Notes: generated from the letters alone by a model not told the origin. 64,000 bases of DNA from an uncultured Eubacteriales bacterium (GCA_900543085.1 UQQF01000001.1:124001-188000); one strand, 5' to 3'. Shown: positions 1 to 8,166, counted from the stretch's first letter. Translations and numbers: made by a program.

Positions 1-221
1 AGGTGGTGCGATACCGCCGGAGATGACATATCCACCAGGGCGGATATGTTTATCACGCACTCCTCGCAGTGGCACAGCAGCCAGAAGATGCGTATACGGC
101 TGTTGTCATCCATGAGCTTGAATATGTCCGAAACTATCTGAAAAGACTCGGTCTTTGGCATGTGCTCCACGACATGCTCAACATCGCCGCCGTGGTCGTG
201 GGGCAAGGCTGCATAGGACAT
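1..221 (-). CDS. ArsR/SmtB-family metal-sensing repressor (3' end outside window)
   Basis: The visible 73 residues are the N-terminal part of a winged-helix ArsR/SmtB repressor; the rest lies beyond the left edge. A His/Asp-rich start (HDHGGDVEHVVEHM) is followed by a helix carrying several cysteines (CHCEECVINIS) and the recognition-helix segment SSPAVSHHL. Cysteines in this helix are the metal ligands in CadC-like members, so Cd/Pb/Zn sensing is inferred. I chose the ATG at 221 because the GGAGG lies 7 bases upstream; an in-frame ATG at 227 is too close to it. The gene is divergent from the HMA protein and P-type ATPase, which it probably represses. Confidence 0.85.
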   Translation of the reverse strand, partial: MSYAALPHDHGGDVEHVVEHMPKTESFQIVSDIFKLMDDNSRIRIFWLLCHCEECVINISALVDMSSPAVSHH

Positions 222-245
222 GGTCATTCCTCCTTATTACATTAA

Positions 246-274
246 AGCATAGCACAACGCCGGAAAAATTACAA
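246..274 (-). promoter_or_regulatory. sigma-A-type promoter of the ArsR gene
   Basis: Read on the minus strand, TTGTAA and TATGCT are separated by 17 bases. The start codon lies about 25 bases downstream of the -10 box. Confidence 0.55.
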
Positions 275-304
275 ATCAAGTTCTAAAAAATTTTGCTCAC
301 CCAC

Positions 305-332
305 TTGACATATGCGCGCAATGTGTTATACT
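305..332 (+). promoter_or_regulatory. sigma-A-type promoter of the HMA protein and P-type ATPase
   Basis: A perfect TTGACA (305-310) and TATACT (327-332) are separated by 16 bases. An inverted repeat covers the predicted transcription start. Confidence 0.75.
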
Positions 333-334
333 TC

Positions 335-361
335 AATTAACGATTAAGCAATCGTTTAATT
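335..361. promoter_or_regulatory. candidate metal-repressor operator
   Basis: The imperfect dyad AATTAACGATT / AATCGTTTAATT, with AAGC between the arms, begins 2 bases after the -10 box and covers the predicted start of transcription. Such AT-rich 12-bp half-site dyads are typical ArsR/SmtB operators, and the ArsR-type gene is divergent from here. Binding by that protein is inferred. Confidence 0.6.
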
Positions 362-393
362 ATAATAACAAAACGAGCGAGGGAGCTGTAACC

Positions 394-612
394 ATGAAGA
401 AAAGCTATAAGATCGAAGTCGACTGCGCCAACTGTGCCAACAAGATGGAGACCGCCGCGAAGCAGACGCCCGGCGTCAAGGATGCGGTCGTGAACTTTAT
501 GACCCTGAAAATGAACGTGGAGTTTGAAGAAGGCGCCGACCACAAGGCGGTCATGCAGCAGGTCTTGAAAAACTGCAAGCGCGTCGAGGACGACTGCGAG
601 ATCTATCTGTAA
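394..612 (+). CDS. free-standing heavy-metal-associated (HMA) domain protein
   Basis: This 72-residue protein is a single HMA ferredoxin-like domain. The metal-binding CxxC is in DCANCANKMETA near residue 14, without the methionine of the usual GMxCxxC box, followed by the conserved segment GVKDAVVNFMTLKM. It is probably a soluble metal donor, or a detached N-terminal domain of the ATPase that starts 48 bases downstream and lacks one of its own. A GAGGGAG ribosome site precedes the ATG. Both genes should be transcribed from the metal-controlled promoter at 305-332. Confidence 0.88.
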   Translation: MKKSYKIEVDCANCANKMETAAKQTPGVKDAVVNFMTLKMNVEFEEGADHKAVMQQVLKNCKRVEDDCEIYL

Positions 613-660
613 GCAGCTGACATAAAGCATAGCATTCTTTTAAGAGAGGAGGGACGGCAT

Positions 661-2547
661 ATGAACCGCAAACAAAAGAAGATGTTATTGCGGATACTGG
701 CGTCCGCCGTGCTTTTGGTGGCGCTGCACTTTGTCCCGGTCACCGGCTGGGCGCGCTTTATTTGCTACATGGTTCCATACCTTGTCATAGGCTATGACAT
801 ACTTATAAAGGCCGGAAAGGGCATAGCGCACAGGCAGGTCACGGACGAAAACTTCCTGATGGCCGTGGCCACCGTGGGCGCGATCGCGCTGGCGCTTTAC
901 GAGCGGAGCGGGGACTATACCGAGGCCATAGCCGTCATGCTGTTCTATCAGGTCGGCGAGTGGTTCCAGAGCTACGCTGTCGGCAAGTCGCGCCGGAATA
1001 TCTCCGAGCTTATGGACATCCGCCCGGACTACGCCAACGTAGAGTCGGACGGCAAGCTGGAGCACGTCGACCCGGACGAAGTTGAGATAGGCACGATAAT
1101 AGTGGTTCAGCCCGGAGAGAAGGTGCCCATAGACGGCGTTATCGTCGAAGGGGAGAGCAGCCTCAACACCTCCGCGCTCACCGGCGAGAGCCTGCCGCGC
1201 GACGCCAAGGCCGGAGACGAGATAATCAGCGGCTGCATCAACATGACCGGCGTTTTGAAGATACGCACCACCAAGGAGTTCGGCGAGAGCACGGTGAGCA
1301 AGATACTCGACCTCGTCGAAAACGCCAGCTCGCGCAAGAGCCGCAGCGAGGCCTTCATCAGCCGCTTCGCCAGGATCTACACCCCCGCCGTGTGCCTCGG
1401 CGCGCTGGCCTTGGCCATAATACCGCCGCTGGTTCGGATAGCCTTCCTGGGTCTCGGCGGCGAGTGGGAGACGTGGATCTACCGTGCACTGACCTTCCTC
1501 GTGGCCAGCTGCCCCTGCGCGCTGGTGATAAGCATCCCGCTCAGCTTCTTCGCGGGCATAGGCGGTGCGAGCAACGCCGGCGTGCTTGTGAAGGGCTCCA
1601 ACTACCTTGAGACGCTCAGCCAGACGCGCATCGTGGTGTTCGACAAGACCGGCACGCTCACAAAGGGCGTGTTTGAGGTCAACGGAATACACCACAGCCC
1701 GTATTCGGATAAGCAGCTTGTGGAGTACGCGGCTCTAGCCGAGAGCGCCAGCAGCCACCCGATAAGCAAGAGCCTGCAGGCGGCATACGGCAGGGAAATA
1801 GACCGCAGCCGTGTTAGCGACATCCGCGAGATAAGCGGCCAGGGAGTCACCGCCCTTGTCGACGGCCACCGCGTCGCCGCCGGAAACGACAAGCTCATGG
1901 ACGCAGAGGGCGTGAACTATATCGAGTGCCACAGCGTGGGCACCATCATCCACATGGCCATCGACGGCGAATATGCCGGTCACATAGTCATTTCCGACGT
2001 GATAAAGCCCGACGCCCGCGAAGCTGTAGCGGCGCTCAAAAAGTGCGGAGTGCGCGAAACGGTCATGCTCACCGGAGACGCCGAAAAGGTGGCCAAAAGC
2101 GTCGCGGCCAGTCTGGGCATAGACCGGGTGTACAGCGAGCTGCTTCCCGGCGACAAGGTCGACAAAGTCGAGGAACTGATAAAAAACAAGGGCGATAAGT
2201 CCAAGCTGGCCTTTGTCGGCGACGGGATAAACGACGCGCCCGTACTGTCCCGCGCGGACATAGGCATCGCGATGGGCGCCATGGGCTCAGACGCGGCGAT
2301 CGAGGCCGCCGACGTAGTGCTCATGGACGACGACCCGATGAAGATATCTAAGGCGATAAAAATATCGCGCAAATGCCTGCGCATCGTGTACGAAAACATC
2401 GTGTTCGCCATAGGCATAAAGCTGGCCTGCCTGCTCCTGGTTGCCATCGGCTCAGCCAATATGTGGCTCGCCATATTTGCCGACGTCGGCGTCATGATCC
2501 TCGCCGTGCTAAACGCCATAAGGGCGCTGTTCGTAAAGAAGCTGTGA
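661..2547 (+). CDS. cadA: Zn/Cd/Pb-type P1B-2 metal-exporting ATPase
   Basis: This 628-residue ATPase should pump divalent soft metals out of the cell. The sequence shows the actuator TGES box, the membrane metal site SCPCAL, the phosphorylation loop DKTGTLT with the aspartate at residue 328, the SSHP motif, the hinge GDGINDAP, and near the C-terminus an ADVG segment matching the Asp of Zn/Cd/Pb (P1B-2) pumps. No N-terminal HMA domain is present; it is encoded separately just upstream. AGGAGG precedes the ATG. Length and all motifs indicate an intact enzyme. The exact metal cannot be read from sequence. Confidence 0.95.
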   Translation: MNRKQKKMLLRILASAVLLVALHFVPVTGWARFICYMVPYLVIGYDILIKAGKGIAHRQVTDENFLMAVATVGAIALALYERSGDYTEAIAVMLFYQVGEWFQSYAVGKSRRNISELMDIRPDYANVESDGKLEHVDPDEVEIGTIIVVQPGEKVPIDGVIVEGESSLNTSALTGESLPRDAKAGDEIISGCINMTGVLKIRTTKEFGESTVSKILDLVENASSRKSRSEAFISRFARIYTPAVCLGALALAIIPPLVRIAFLGLGGEWETWIYRALTFLVASCPCALVISIPLSFFAGIGGASNAGVLVKGSNYLETLSQTRIVVFDKTGTLTKGVFEVNGIHHSPYSDKQLVEYAALAESASSHPISKSLQAAYGREIDRSRVSDIREISGQGVTALVDGHRVAAGNDKLMDAEGVNYIECHSVGTIIHMAIDGEYAGHIVISDVIKPDAREAVAALKKCGVRETVMLTGDAEKVAKSVAASLGIDRVYSELLPGDKVDKVEELIKNKGDKSKLAFVGDGINDAPVLSRADIGIAMGAMGSDAAIEAADVVLMDDDPMKISKAIKISRKCLRIVYENIVFAIGIKLACLLLVAIGSANMWLAIFADVGVMILAVLNAIRALFVKKL

Positions 2548-2551
2548 TAGC

Positions 2552-2581
2552 TTGACACCCCGGCCGCTGTTGTGCTACAGT
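2552..2581 (+). promoter_or_regulatory. promoter of birA
   Basis: TTGACA (2552-2557) and TACAGT (2576-2581) have an 18-base spacer. Transcription should begin near 2588, almost at the start codon. Confidence 0.5.
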
Positions 2582-2597
2582 TGCCGGGGTGATTTTC

Positions 2598-3332
2598 ATG
2601 CCTTTTGAGCTTAATATGGTCAATTCTCTGCTGAAAACCACGGGGCTGCGCCTGCGCTACGTCGAAGAAACCGGTTCGACAAACGCCGACCTTCTGGAAG
2701 ACGGGAGCGCTGCGTCCGGCTCCGTGCTCATAGCGGGACGTCAGAGCGCCGGACGGGGGCGTATGCGCCGAGCCTTCGCCTCGCCGGAGGGCGGACTTTA
2801 TATGAGCGTGCTGTTCAGGGATATTTCAGCCGCAGACGCGCTGCAATTCACTCCTCGCGCGGCCGTCGCCGTTGCGCTCGCAATAGAGCGCTCAAGCGGC
2901 AGGCGCGCGTACATAAAGTGGGTGAACGACGTGCTGCTGGACGGCCTGAAGGTCTGCGGCATCCTGGCCGAGGCCGTGACACGCCGCGGGCTCGACATGG
3001 TGCTAGGCATAGGCGTGAACGTCGCGGAGCCGGGCGGGGGCTTCCCCGAGGCTCTGCGCGGCGTCGCCGGAGCCGTGTTTGAAGACCCGATCGAGTTTGC
3101 CCGGGAAAAGCTGGCCGCCGGCATACTGAACGCACTCTTTGACGAGAGCCTTGACGTGTATACCGAGTACGTCCGTCGGAGCGCCGTGCTCGGCCGGGAC
3201 ATCACCGTACGCCGCGCCGGCGCAGCTTACGAAGCGCGGGCGCTGGAGATAGATCGGGACTACCGCCTGATTATAGAGCGAGGCGGACAGCGTGAGACGC
3301 TGGATTCAGGCGAGGTCAGCATACGGCTTTAA
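2598..3332 (+). CDS. birA: biotin--[acetyl-CoA-carboxylase] ligase, monofunctional
   Basis: This enzyme activates biotin with ATP and attaches it to the carrier lysine of biotin-dependent carboxylases. The catalytic signature runs in order: ETGSTN, the biotinyl-AMP loop SAGRGRMRR, KWVNDVLLDGLKVCGIL, and GIGVNV. A small C-terminal SH3-like domain follows. There is no N-terminal helix-turn-helix, so it cannot be the dual ligase-repressor of the E. coli type. The ATG at 2598 has a GGGG 8 bases upstream; an in-frame GTG at 2589 would add three residues. It stands alone between its own promoter and a strong terminator. Confidence 0.93.
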   Translation: MPFELNMVNSLLKTTGLRLRYVEETGSTNADLLEDGSAASGSVLIAGRQSAGRGRMRRAFASPEGGLYMSVLFRDISAADALQFTPRAAVAVALAIERSSGRRAYIKWVNDVLLDGLKVCGILAEAVTRRGLDMVLGIGVNVAEPGGGFPEALRGVAGAVFEDPIEFAREKLAAGILNALFDESLDVYTEYVRRSAVLGRDITVRRAGAAYEARALEIDRDYRLIIERGGQRETLDSGEVSIRL

Positions 3333-3366
3333 AAGGCCTGGAGCATATTCTGCTCCAGGCCTTTTT
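3331..3366. terminator. bidirectional intrinsic terminator
   Basis: A long stem (AAAAGGCCTGGAGCA / TGCTCCAGGCCTTTTT) with a four-base loop has an A-run on the left and a T-run on the right. It can end both birA and the convergent B3/B4 gene, whose stop codon lies inside the T-tract. Confidence 0.9.
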
Positions 3367-4024
3367 AAATAATATCAGTCTCGATTTCGGCGTTTGGCGC
3401 CAGTATGCGAACATAACTCACCAATTTATCGACAGCTGAGGATATCAGGTTCCTGTCCATATCGGGAGTGCCGAAAACAGGGTAGAAGACATGGCTGCTG
3501 TCCGGCCTGGCGCAGGTGCGGTCATCGGCTCCGGCGATCTCGCTGAAGATTATACCCGCTCCGTCCCTGCCTACGAAGTCGCCGGGATAGGTGTGACGTT
3601 CGCGTCCGTGCATACCGGCGAATGGCGTCCTGTCCGTGCCGGAATACAGCTCCACTCCGCCTTCGATTCGGTCGATGTCGTGCGTACCGGAGAGCATACA
3701 GGTCGTCAGCTCCAGCAGATAAGGTATCTCGGTCACCGGGTCGCACAGCGGGAACGGCAGGCGCTTTATGATGATGGACTCGAATTGCAGCATGACCGTG
3801 TAGGTCTTCTTGAATTTCTTGAAGAACCGCACATATGGGTCGGAGCCGAAGACCGCCTTGCGCTCGTAGTCCGGATAGCTCTCCCTAGCGCGCTCCAGCT
3901 CTCCCTGAGCGAAAGCCCTGAATTCATCGACGCGCCACTCCTCGCGGGGAGGATAGCGCACTTCCACCACGCCGAAGGGTATATTGCGCGCGGCAAGCTC
4001 CTCGGTCTTTGTGATTTTCAGCAT
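3365..4024 (-). CDS. B3/B4 tRNA-binding-domain protein
   Basis: This 219-residue soluble protein resembles free-standing B3/B4 domains, which in phenylalanyl-tRNA synthetase beta chains form part of the editing module. Recognisable family segments are DPYVRFFKKFKKT, the middle LPFPLCDPVTEIPYLLELTT and SGTHDID. Free-standing copies are often proposed to edit or bind tRNA or amino acids, but the substrate is unknown. A GGAGG lies 6 bases upstream of the ATG. The gene is convergent with birA and divergent from the serine dehydratase operon. Confidence 0.8.
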   Translation of the reverse strand: MLKITKTEELAARNIPFGVVEVRYPPREEWRVDEFRAFAQGELERARESYPDYERKAVFGSDPYVRFFKKFKKTYTVMLQFESIIIKRLPFPLCDPVTEIPYLLELTTCMLSGTHDIDRIEGGVELYSGTDRTPFAGMHGRERHTYPGDFVGRDGAGIIFSEIAGADDRTCARPDSSHVFYPVFGTPDMDRNLISSAVDKLVSYVRILAPNAEIETDII

Positions 4025-4110
4025 ATTCGGCCTCCTTCTCTATAGCTATGCCCGGATTATGATAACTCCCCGCGCATTGCGCTGTCAACCGGGTATATCT
4101 AATTTTGTAC

Positions 4111-4139
4111 TCGACGAATGGCTGCGTTTCTGATATGCT
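4111..4139 (+). promoter_or_regulatory. extended -10 promoter of the serine dehydratase operon
   Basis: The -10 box TATGCT (4134-4139) is preceded by an extended TG two bases upstream. A weak -35 (TCGACG) lies 17 bases further up. Confidence 0.5.
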
Positions 4140-4174
4140 ACAATAAGATTGAAAGAGATAACTACGGAGGGAAT

Positions 4175-4834
4175 ATGAACGTATTTGACATTATCGGTCC
4201 TGTGATGATAGGTCCGTCCAGTTCCCACACGGCGGGCGCAGTCCGCCTGGGGCGGGTCGCTTACAAGCTGCTCGGCACGGAGGCGGTGTCGGCGCGCATA
4301 GAGCTGACCGGCTCCTTTGCCCAGACCTATCGCGGACACGGCACGGACAAGGCTCTGGTGGCCGGGATAATGGGCATGGACTCCGACGACGAGCGCATAC
4401 GCCGCTCTCTCGAGCTGGCGTCGGAAGCCGGGATGGAGGTCGCTTTTGTCGAAACCAACATCCCCAACGCGCACCCCAACACGGCACGGATCACCCTTGC
4501 CGGCAGGCACGGAGAGAACGCCGTGGTACAGGGCGCGTCAGTCGGCGGCGGCAGCATACTGATAACCGCCATAAACGGCATGTCTGTGTCCTTCACCGGG
4601 CAGTACAATACCATTCTGGTTAGGCATTTGGACAAGCCCGGCGCGATAGCGGCTGTGACCCAGTTCATGGCCGGTTCCGGCATGAACATCGGCAACTTCC
4701 GCCTCTCGCGCGAACACCGCGGCGGCGAAGCGCTGATGACCATCGAGGTGGACGGCGACGTGTCGGACGCCGTGATGGACGCGCTCAACGCGCTGGAACC
4801 GGTTCAAAAGGCAGTGCTTATACGCGCAATGTGA
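4175..4834 (+). CDS. sdaAB: L-serine dehydratase, iron-sulfur type, beta subunit
   Basis: This is the beta chain of the [4Fe-4S] enzyme that deaminates L-serine to pyruvate and ammonia. The hallmark GPSSSHTAGAVRLG is at residues 10-23, and an ACT-like domain occupies about the last 70 residues (from near TILVRHLDKPGAIAAV). I chose the ATG at 4175 because GGAGG lies 4 bases upstream and it puts the family's N-terminal MNVFDIIGP first; the longer open frame from 4118 begins upstream of the likely promoter. The alpha subunit follows after 11 bases. The two chains together form the clostridial two-subunit enzyme. Confidence 0.95.
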   Translation: MNVFDIIGPVMIGPSSSHTAGAVRLGRVAYKLLGTEAVSARIELTGSFAQTYRGHGTDKALVAGIMGMDSDDERIRRSLELASEAGMEVAFVETNIPNAHPNTARITLAGRHGENAVVQGASVGGGSILITAINGMSVSFTGQYNTILVRHLDKPGAIAAVTQFMAGSGMNIGNFRLSREHRGGEALMTIEVDGDVSDAVMDALNALEPVQKAVLIRAM

Positions 4835-4845
4835 GGTGACCTGCG

Positions 4846-5727
4846 ATGTTTGAATACAAGAGCATATCCGAGCTTGTAAACGCCGCAAGCTCTGTGGGGA
4901 GGACTATATCCGAAGTGGTGCTGGCCGACCAGGCAGAGCAGCTGTGCATATCGCCCGAAACGCTTTTCGAGCGGATGGACGCGCGCCTGTCAGTCATGGA
5001 GGACTCCGTAAAGGCGGGCATGAACCCCGCTCTGCGCTCCACTTCCGGCCTGACCGGCGGGGATGCGTCCAGGATGTGGGATCACGCCGCATCGGGCGGA
5101 ATATGCGGCGGGTTCACCAACCGCGCAATGGCTCGTGCGCTCGCGGTGAGCGAGAATAACGCCGCAATGGGCAAGATAGTGGCCGCGCCCACCGCCGGTT
5201 CCTGCGGTATCCTGCCCGGCGCCGTAGTGTCCATGCTGGACGAGAGCCGGTGCAGCCGCGAGGCCGCCGTTATGGCGCTGTTCACCGCCGGAGCCTTCGG
5301 CATGGTGATAGCCCAGAACGCCTCTATAGCCGGAGCCGAGGGCGGCTGCCAGGCCGAGTGCGGCAGCGCCGCCGCAATGGCCGCGGCGGCGCTTGTAGAG
5401 CTAATGGGCGGCACGCCGCAGCAGTGCGCGCACGCCTGCGCCATGGCCATAAAGAACCAGCTCGGGCTGGTCTGCGACCCGGTCGCGGGACTGGTGGAGA
5501 TACCGTGCATTAAGCGCAACGTCTCCGGCGTGGCGATAGCGTTCAGCTCGGCCGAGATGGCGCTCGCCGGCATTGAGAGCAAGATACCCGCAGACGAGTG
5601 CATAGGAGCCATGCGCGAGGTCGGATGCTCCATACCCACCGCGCTGCGCGAGACGGCAAAAGGCGGGCTTGCAGCCACCCCAACGGGAGAGCGGCTTCGC
5701 GAGCAGGTGTTCGGCTCCAGGCAATGA
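4846..5727 (+). CDS. sdaAA: L-serine dehydratase, iron-sulfur type, alpha subunit
   Basis: This catalytic subunit of 293 residues completes the enzyme started by the preceding gene. The conserved cysteine-bearing stretches of the alpha chain are present: TAGSCGILPG, QAECGSAAAM, LVCDPVAG and IPCIKRN; the last three are the usual cluster region. A GAGGTG ribosome site lies in the short gap after the beta subunit, so the pair is an operon. The enzyme is oxygen-sensitive, which fits an anaerobe. An inverted repeat follows the stop and separates it from the sporulation genes. Confidence 0.95.
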   Translation: MFEYKSISELVNAASSVGRTISEVVLADQAEQLCISPETLFERMDARLSVMEDSVKAGMNPALRSTSGLTGGDASRMWDHAASGGICGGFTNRAMARALAVSENNAAMGKIVAAPTAGSCGILPGAVVSMLDESRCSREAAVMALFTAGAFGMVIAQNASIAGAEGGCQAECGSAAAMAAAALVELMGGTPQQCAHACAMAIKNQLGLVCDPVAGLVEIPCIKRNVSGVAIAFSSAEMALAGIESKIPADECIGAMREVGCSIPTALRETAKGGLAATPTGERLREQVFGSRQ

Positions 5728-5734
5728 ACCTTAT

Positions 5735-5768
5735 GCGCCCTCATGGCATACGATGTCCATGAGGGCGC
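5735..5768. promoter_or_regulatory. stem-loop carrying a sigma-E-like -10 box upstream of the cotJ genes
   Basis: A perfect 12-bp inverted repeat (GCGCCCTCATGG / CCATGAGGGCGC, 10-base loop) lacks a T-tract. Its loop begins with CATACGAT (5747-5754), close to the mother-cell sigma-E -10 consensus CATACANT, but no convincing -35 is visible. The cotJ operon of Bacillus subtilis is sigma-E dependent, so a promoter here is plausible. Confidence 0.4.
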
Positions 5769-5803
5769 TGCCGCCCTCTAAGCTTATCTGGGAGGCAGAA
5801 ACT

Positions 5804-6244
5804 TTGGACAACAACACCACCGAGTGCACCTATAAGCAGGGTGCGCTGCCCGGCTGCTCCGCTCTGGGATTGGCGGTCATGCCGTCTCAGGCTTCCAGCC
5901 AGCCGGCGTATGAGAGCGAAGAAGCGCTCTCGCGAGGCACGCTTTTCCCCGGGCTGGATCTGCCCTTTATGAATATCGTGAACAAGATGCCCGCCAAGAC
6001 CACGCCTCTGCGCGAGCTGATGGCGCTTGACTTCGTCTGCAACGAGCTGGCGCTGTACCTGGACACTCACGCCGAGGATACGGAGGCCTTCGCCACGTAT
6101 CAAAGCATGCTCAAGCTCTACGAGGAAGGGCGCAACACCTACGCCTCTGCCTACGGACCGCTGCAGCGCAGCGACATGGCCTATGCGCCGAGCTTCACGT
6201 GGCTCAACGAGCCGTGGCCGTGGGACTACGTCAAGGAGGGCTGA
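5804..6244 (+). CDS. fused spore coat protein CotJA-CotJB
   Basis: Two coat-associated proteins normally made from separate genes lie in one 146-residue frame. Residues about 20-55 match CotJA (LAVMPSQ, then YESEEALSRGTLFPGLDLPF). Residues about 65-146 match CotJB (ALDFVCNELALYLDTH, YGPL, and the C-terminal NEPWPWDY). I chose the TTG at 5804 because GGGAGG lies 8 bases upstream; the open frame extends further left but overlaps the upstream stem-loop. cotJC begins 3 bases after the stop. The products should assemble in the inner coat made by the mother cell. The fusion is unusual but not frameshifted. Confidence 0.85.
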   Translation: MDNNTTECTYKQGALPGCSALGLAVMPSQASSQPAYESEEALSRGTLFPGLDLPFMNIVNKMPAKTTPLRELMALDFVCNELALYLDTHAEDTEAFATYQSMLKLYEEGRNTYASAYGPLQRSDMAYAPSFTWLNEPWPWDYVKEG

Positions 6245-6247
6245 GCC

Positions 6248-6844
6248 ATGTTCATGTATTCCAAAAAGCTGCAATATCCCGTGCGTATCAAGAACCCAAA
6301 CCCTGCGCTTGCCAAGATAATTATCAGCCAATACGGCGGCCCTGACGGCGAGCTTGGCGCAAGCCTGCGCTATCTCTCCCAGCGCTACTCCATGCCGTAT
6401 CCCGAGCTGAAAGGACTGCTGACCGACATAGGCGTCGAGGAGCTGGGTCACCTGGAGATGATAGGCGCAATCGTACACCAGCTCACGCGAAACATGACCG
6501 TGGAGCAGGTAAAGGCCGCCGGGTTCTCCGACTACTTTGTCGACCACACCGCCGGCGTCTACCCGGTCGCTGCCAGCGGAGCGCCGTTCAGCGCCGTCTG
6601 CATGGCCGTCAAAGGCGATGTAATAGCCGACCTCACCGAGGACATGGGTGCGGAGCAGAAAGCCCGGGTCACCTATGACAACATTCTCAGGCTGAGCGAC
6701 GACCCGGACGTGAACGACGTCATACGCTTCCTGCGCGAGCGCGAAATAGTGCACTATCAGCGTTTCGGTGAGGCTCTCCGCCTGGCCAGCGAAAAAATGG
6801 ATCAGAAGAACATCTACGCCGTCAACCCGGCGTTTGACAGGTAA
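6248..6844 (+). CDS. cotJC: CotJC, manganese-catalase-fold spore coat protein
   Basis: This 198-residue protein belongs to the manganese catalase family found in spore coats. The di-metal four-helix bundle ligands are visible as GELGASLRYLSQRY and the EExxH box in DIGVEELGHLEMIGAI, with a further glutamate/histidine pair in the last third (REREIVHYQRFGEAL). Its ATG lies 3 bases after the CotJA-CotJB stop and is preceded by AAGGAGG, so the genes form one operon. Coat location and peroxide breakdown are inferred from the family. A strong terminator follows. Confidence 0.93.
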   Translation: MFMYSKKLQYPVRIKNPNPALAKIIISQYGGPDGELGASLRYLSQRYSMPYPELKGLLTDIGVEELGHLEMIGAIVHQLTRNMTVEQVKAAGFSDYFVDHTAGVYPVAASGAPFSAVCMAVKGDVIADLTEDMGAEQKARVTYDNILRLSDDPDVNDVIRFLREREIVHYQRFGEALRLASEKMDQKNIYAVNPAFDR

Positions 6845-6853
6845 AACAGGCAG

Positions 6854-6884
6854 AAAAAAGCTCCCCTCACAGGGGAGCTTTTTT
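6854..6884. terminator. bidirectional intrinsic terminator
   Basis: An AAAAAAGCTCCCCT / AGGGGAGCTTTTTT hairpin with a very small loop and A- and T-runs at both ends lies between convergent cotJC and pfp. Confidence 0.93.
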
Positions 6885-6890
6885 GTATCC

Positions 6891-8132
6891 TTATTTCGCC
6901 AGGACTTTCTTGAGCCTTGCGTAGCGGGGCAGGCCGTTCTCGGTGGGGCGGTCGATCTCGCCCTGGATGAGGGGGAGTGCATAGTCGATGAAGTCCTGGG
7001 TAACGCCGGTGCCGTCGGGAGTTATCCACTCGGCGGGAACCTTCTTCTCGTAGTTGGCGACGCTGGTCAGCGGGACGAGCACGTATTCGCACTTGTAGAC
7101 GGCGCTGTCCTCGGCGCGCTTAAAGGCGACCATCTTGCCGGTCTCACCGGCGACCGCGCTCTCGACGGCGACCTTGCCGGCCATGAACGCCTCCTCGACG
7201 TCGACCGCGCTGGCGCAGTGGGCGCCGCAGCGCTGCAGCAGGCTCAGCTCTATACCGCGAACCTTGGCGCCGGTGCGCTCCTTGATGACGGCGGCAAGCA
7301 GGCTGGCCAGTCCGCCGAGCTGGGCGTGGCCAAAGCCGTCGGTGGCGCTGGTCTTGGCCTCGGAGACGAAGCTGCCGTCGGCGTAGTGCACGCCCTCGCT
7401 CACGGCGACGATGCAGTTGCCCTTTTCACGGTAGACGCGCTCAACGGATTCCACGAACTTCTCCATGTCAAAGTCCGTCTCAGGCAGGTAGATGAGGTCG
7501 GGCGCGCAGCCGGCGAGACCGGCCAGAGCGGCGCTGGCGGTGAGCCATCCGGCGTGACGACCCATGATCTCGATTATGCAGACCATGCCGGTGTCGTAGA
7601 CGTGGGCGTCCTTGTATATCTCGGTGCAGCTGGTGGCGATGTATTTCGCAGCGCTGGCAAAACCGGGGCAGTGATCCGTGTTATAAAGGTCGTTGTCGAT
7701 GGTCTTGGGGACGCCTATCACGCGGCACTCGTAGCCGGACTTGGACATGTAGCGGCTGATCTTATCGCAGGTGTCCATGGAGTCGTTGCCGCCGTTATAG
7801 AAGAAGTAGCGCACGTCGTACTTCTTGAATATCTCGAGTATGCGCTTATAATCAGTGTCATCAACGTCGGGATCGGCCATCTTGTACCGGCAGGAACCCA
7901 GCTCGGAGGACGGAGTGTTGGTCAGAAGCTCGAGCTCCTCGGCGTCTTCCACGCCCATGTCATAGAGCTTGTCCTCGAGCACGCCCTTGATGCCGTGAGC
8001 CGCGCCAAAAACGCGGGTGATGTTCTCGTTGTCGAGCGCAGTGCGGATTACACCGTACGCGCTGGCGTTGATAACTGAGGTCGGGCCGCCTGACTGTCCG
8101 ATGATGCAGGCGCCCTTAAGTGCTTTTTCCAT
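6891..8132 (-). CDS. pfp: 6-phosphofructokinase, probably PPi-dependent
   Basis: This 413-residue enzyme phosphorylates fructose 6-phosphate at C1 in glycolysis. It carries the N-terminal GQSGGPTSVINAS, the loop GGNDSMDT, and PKTIDND, where the lysine replaces the glycine of ATP-dependent enzymes and favours pyrophosphate as donor. MGRHAGW and IYLPE follow. GGNDS in place of the usual GGDDS is seen in a clade of Firmicutes PFKs. A GGAGG precedes the ATG. It is divergent from fructose-bisphosphate aldolase, the next pathway step, and the two share a control region with a palindrome. Confidence 0.92.
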   Translation of the reverse strand: MEKALKGACIIGQSGGPTSVINASAYGVIRTALDNENITRVFGAAHGIKGVLEDKLYDMGVEDAEELELLTNTPSSELGSCRYKMADPDVDDTDYKRILEIFKKYDVRYFFYNGGNDSMDTCDKISRYMSKSGYECRVIGVPKTIDNDLYNTDHCPGFASAAKYIATSCTEIYKDAHVYDTGMVCIIEIMGRHAGWLTASAALAGLAGCAPDLIYLPETDFDMEKFVESVERVYREKGNCIVAVSEGVHYADGSFVSEAKTSATDGFGHAQLGGLASLLAAVIKERTGAKVRGIELSLLQRCGAHCASAVDVEEAFMAGKVAVESAVAGETGKMVAFKRAEDSAVYKCEYVLVPLTSVANYEKKVPAEWITPDGTGVTQDFIDYALPLIQGEIDRPTENGLPRYARLKKVLAK

Positions 8133-8166
8133 GTTGCTGCCTCCAAAAAATGAAGTTTGTTTGAGA

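Noticed and set aside
5741..6982. 413-codon open frame opposite the cotJ genes
   Set aside because: It crosses a strong terminator and lies opposite well-identified coat genes.
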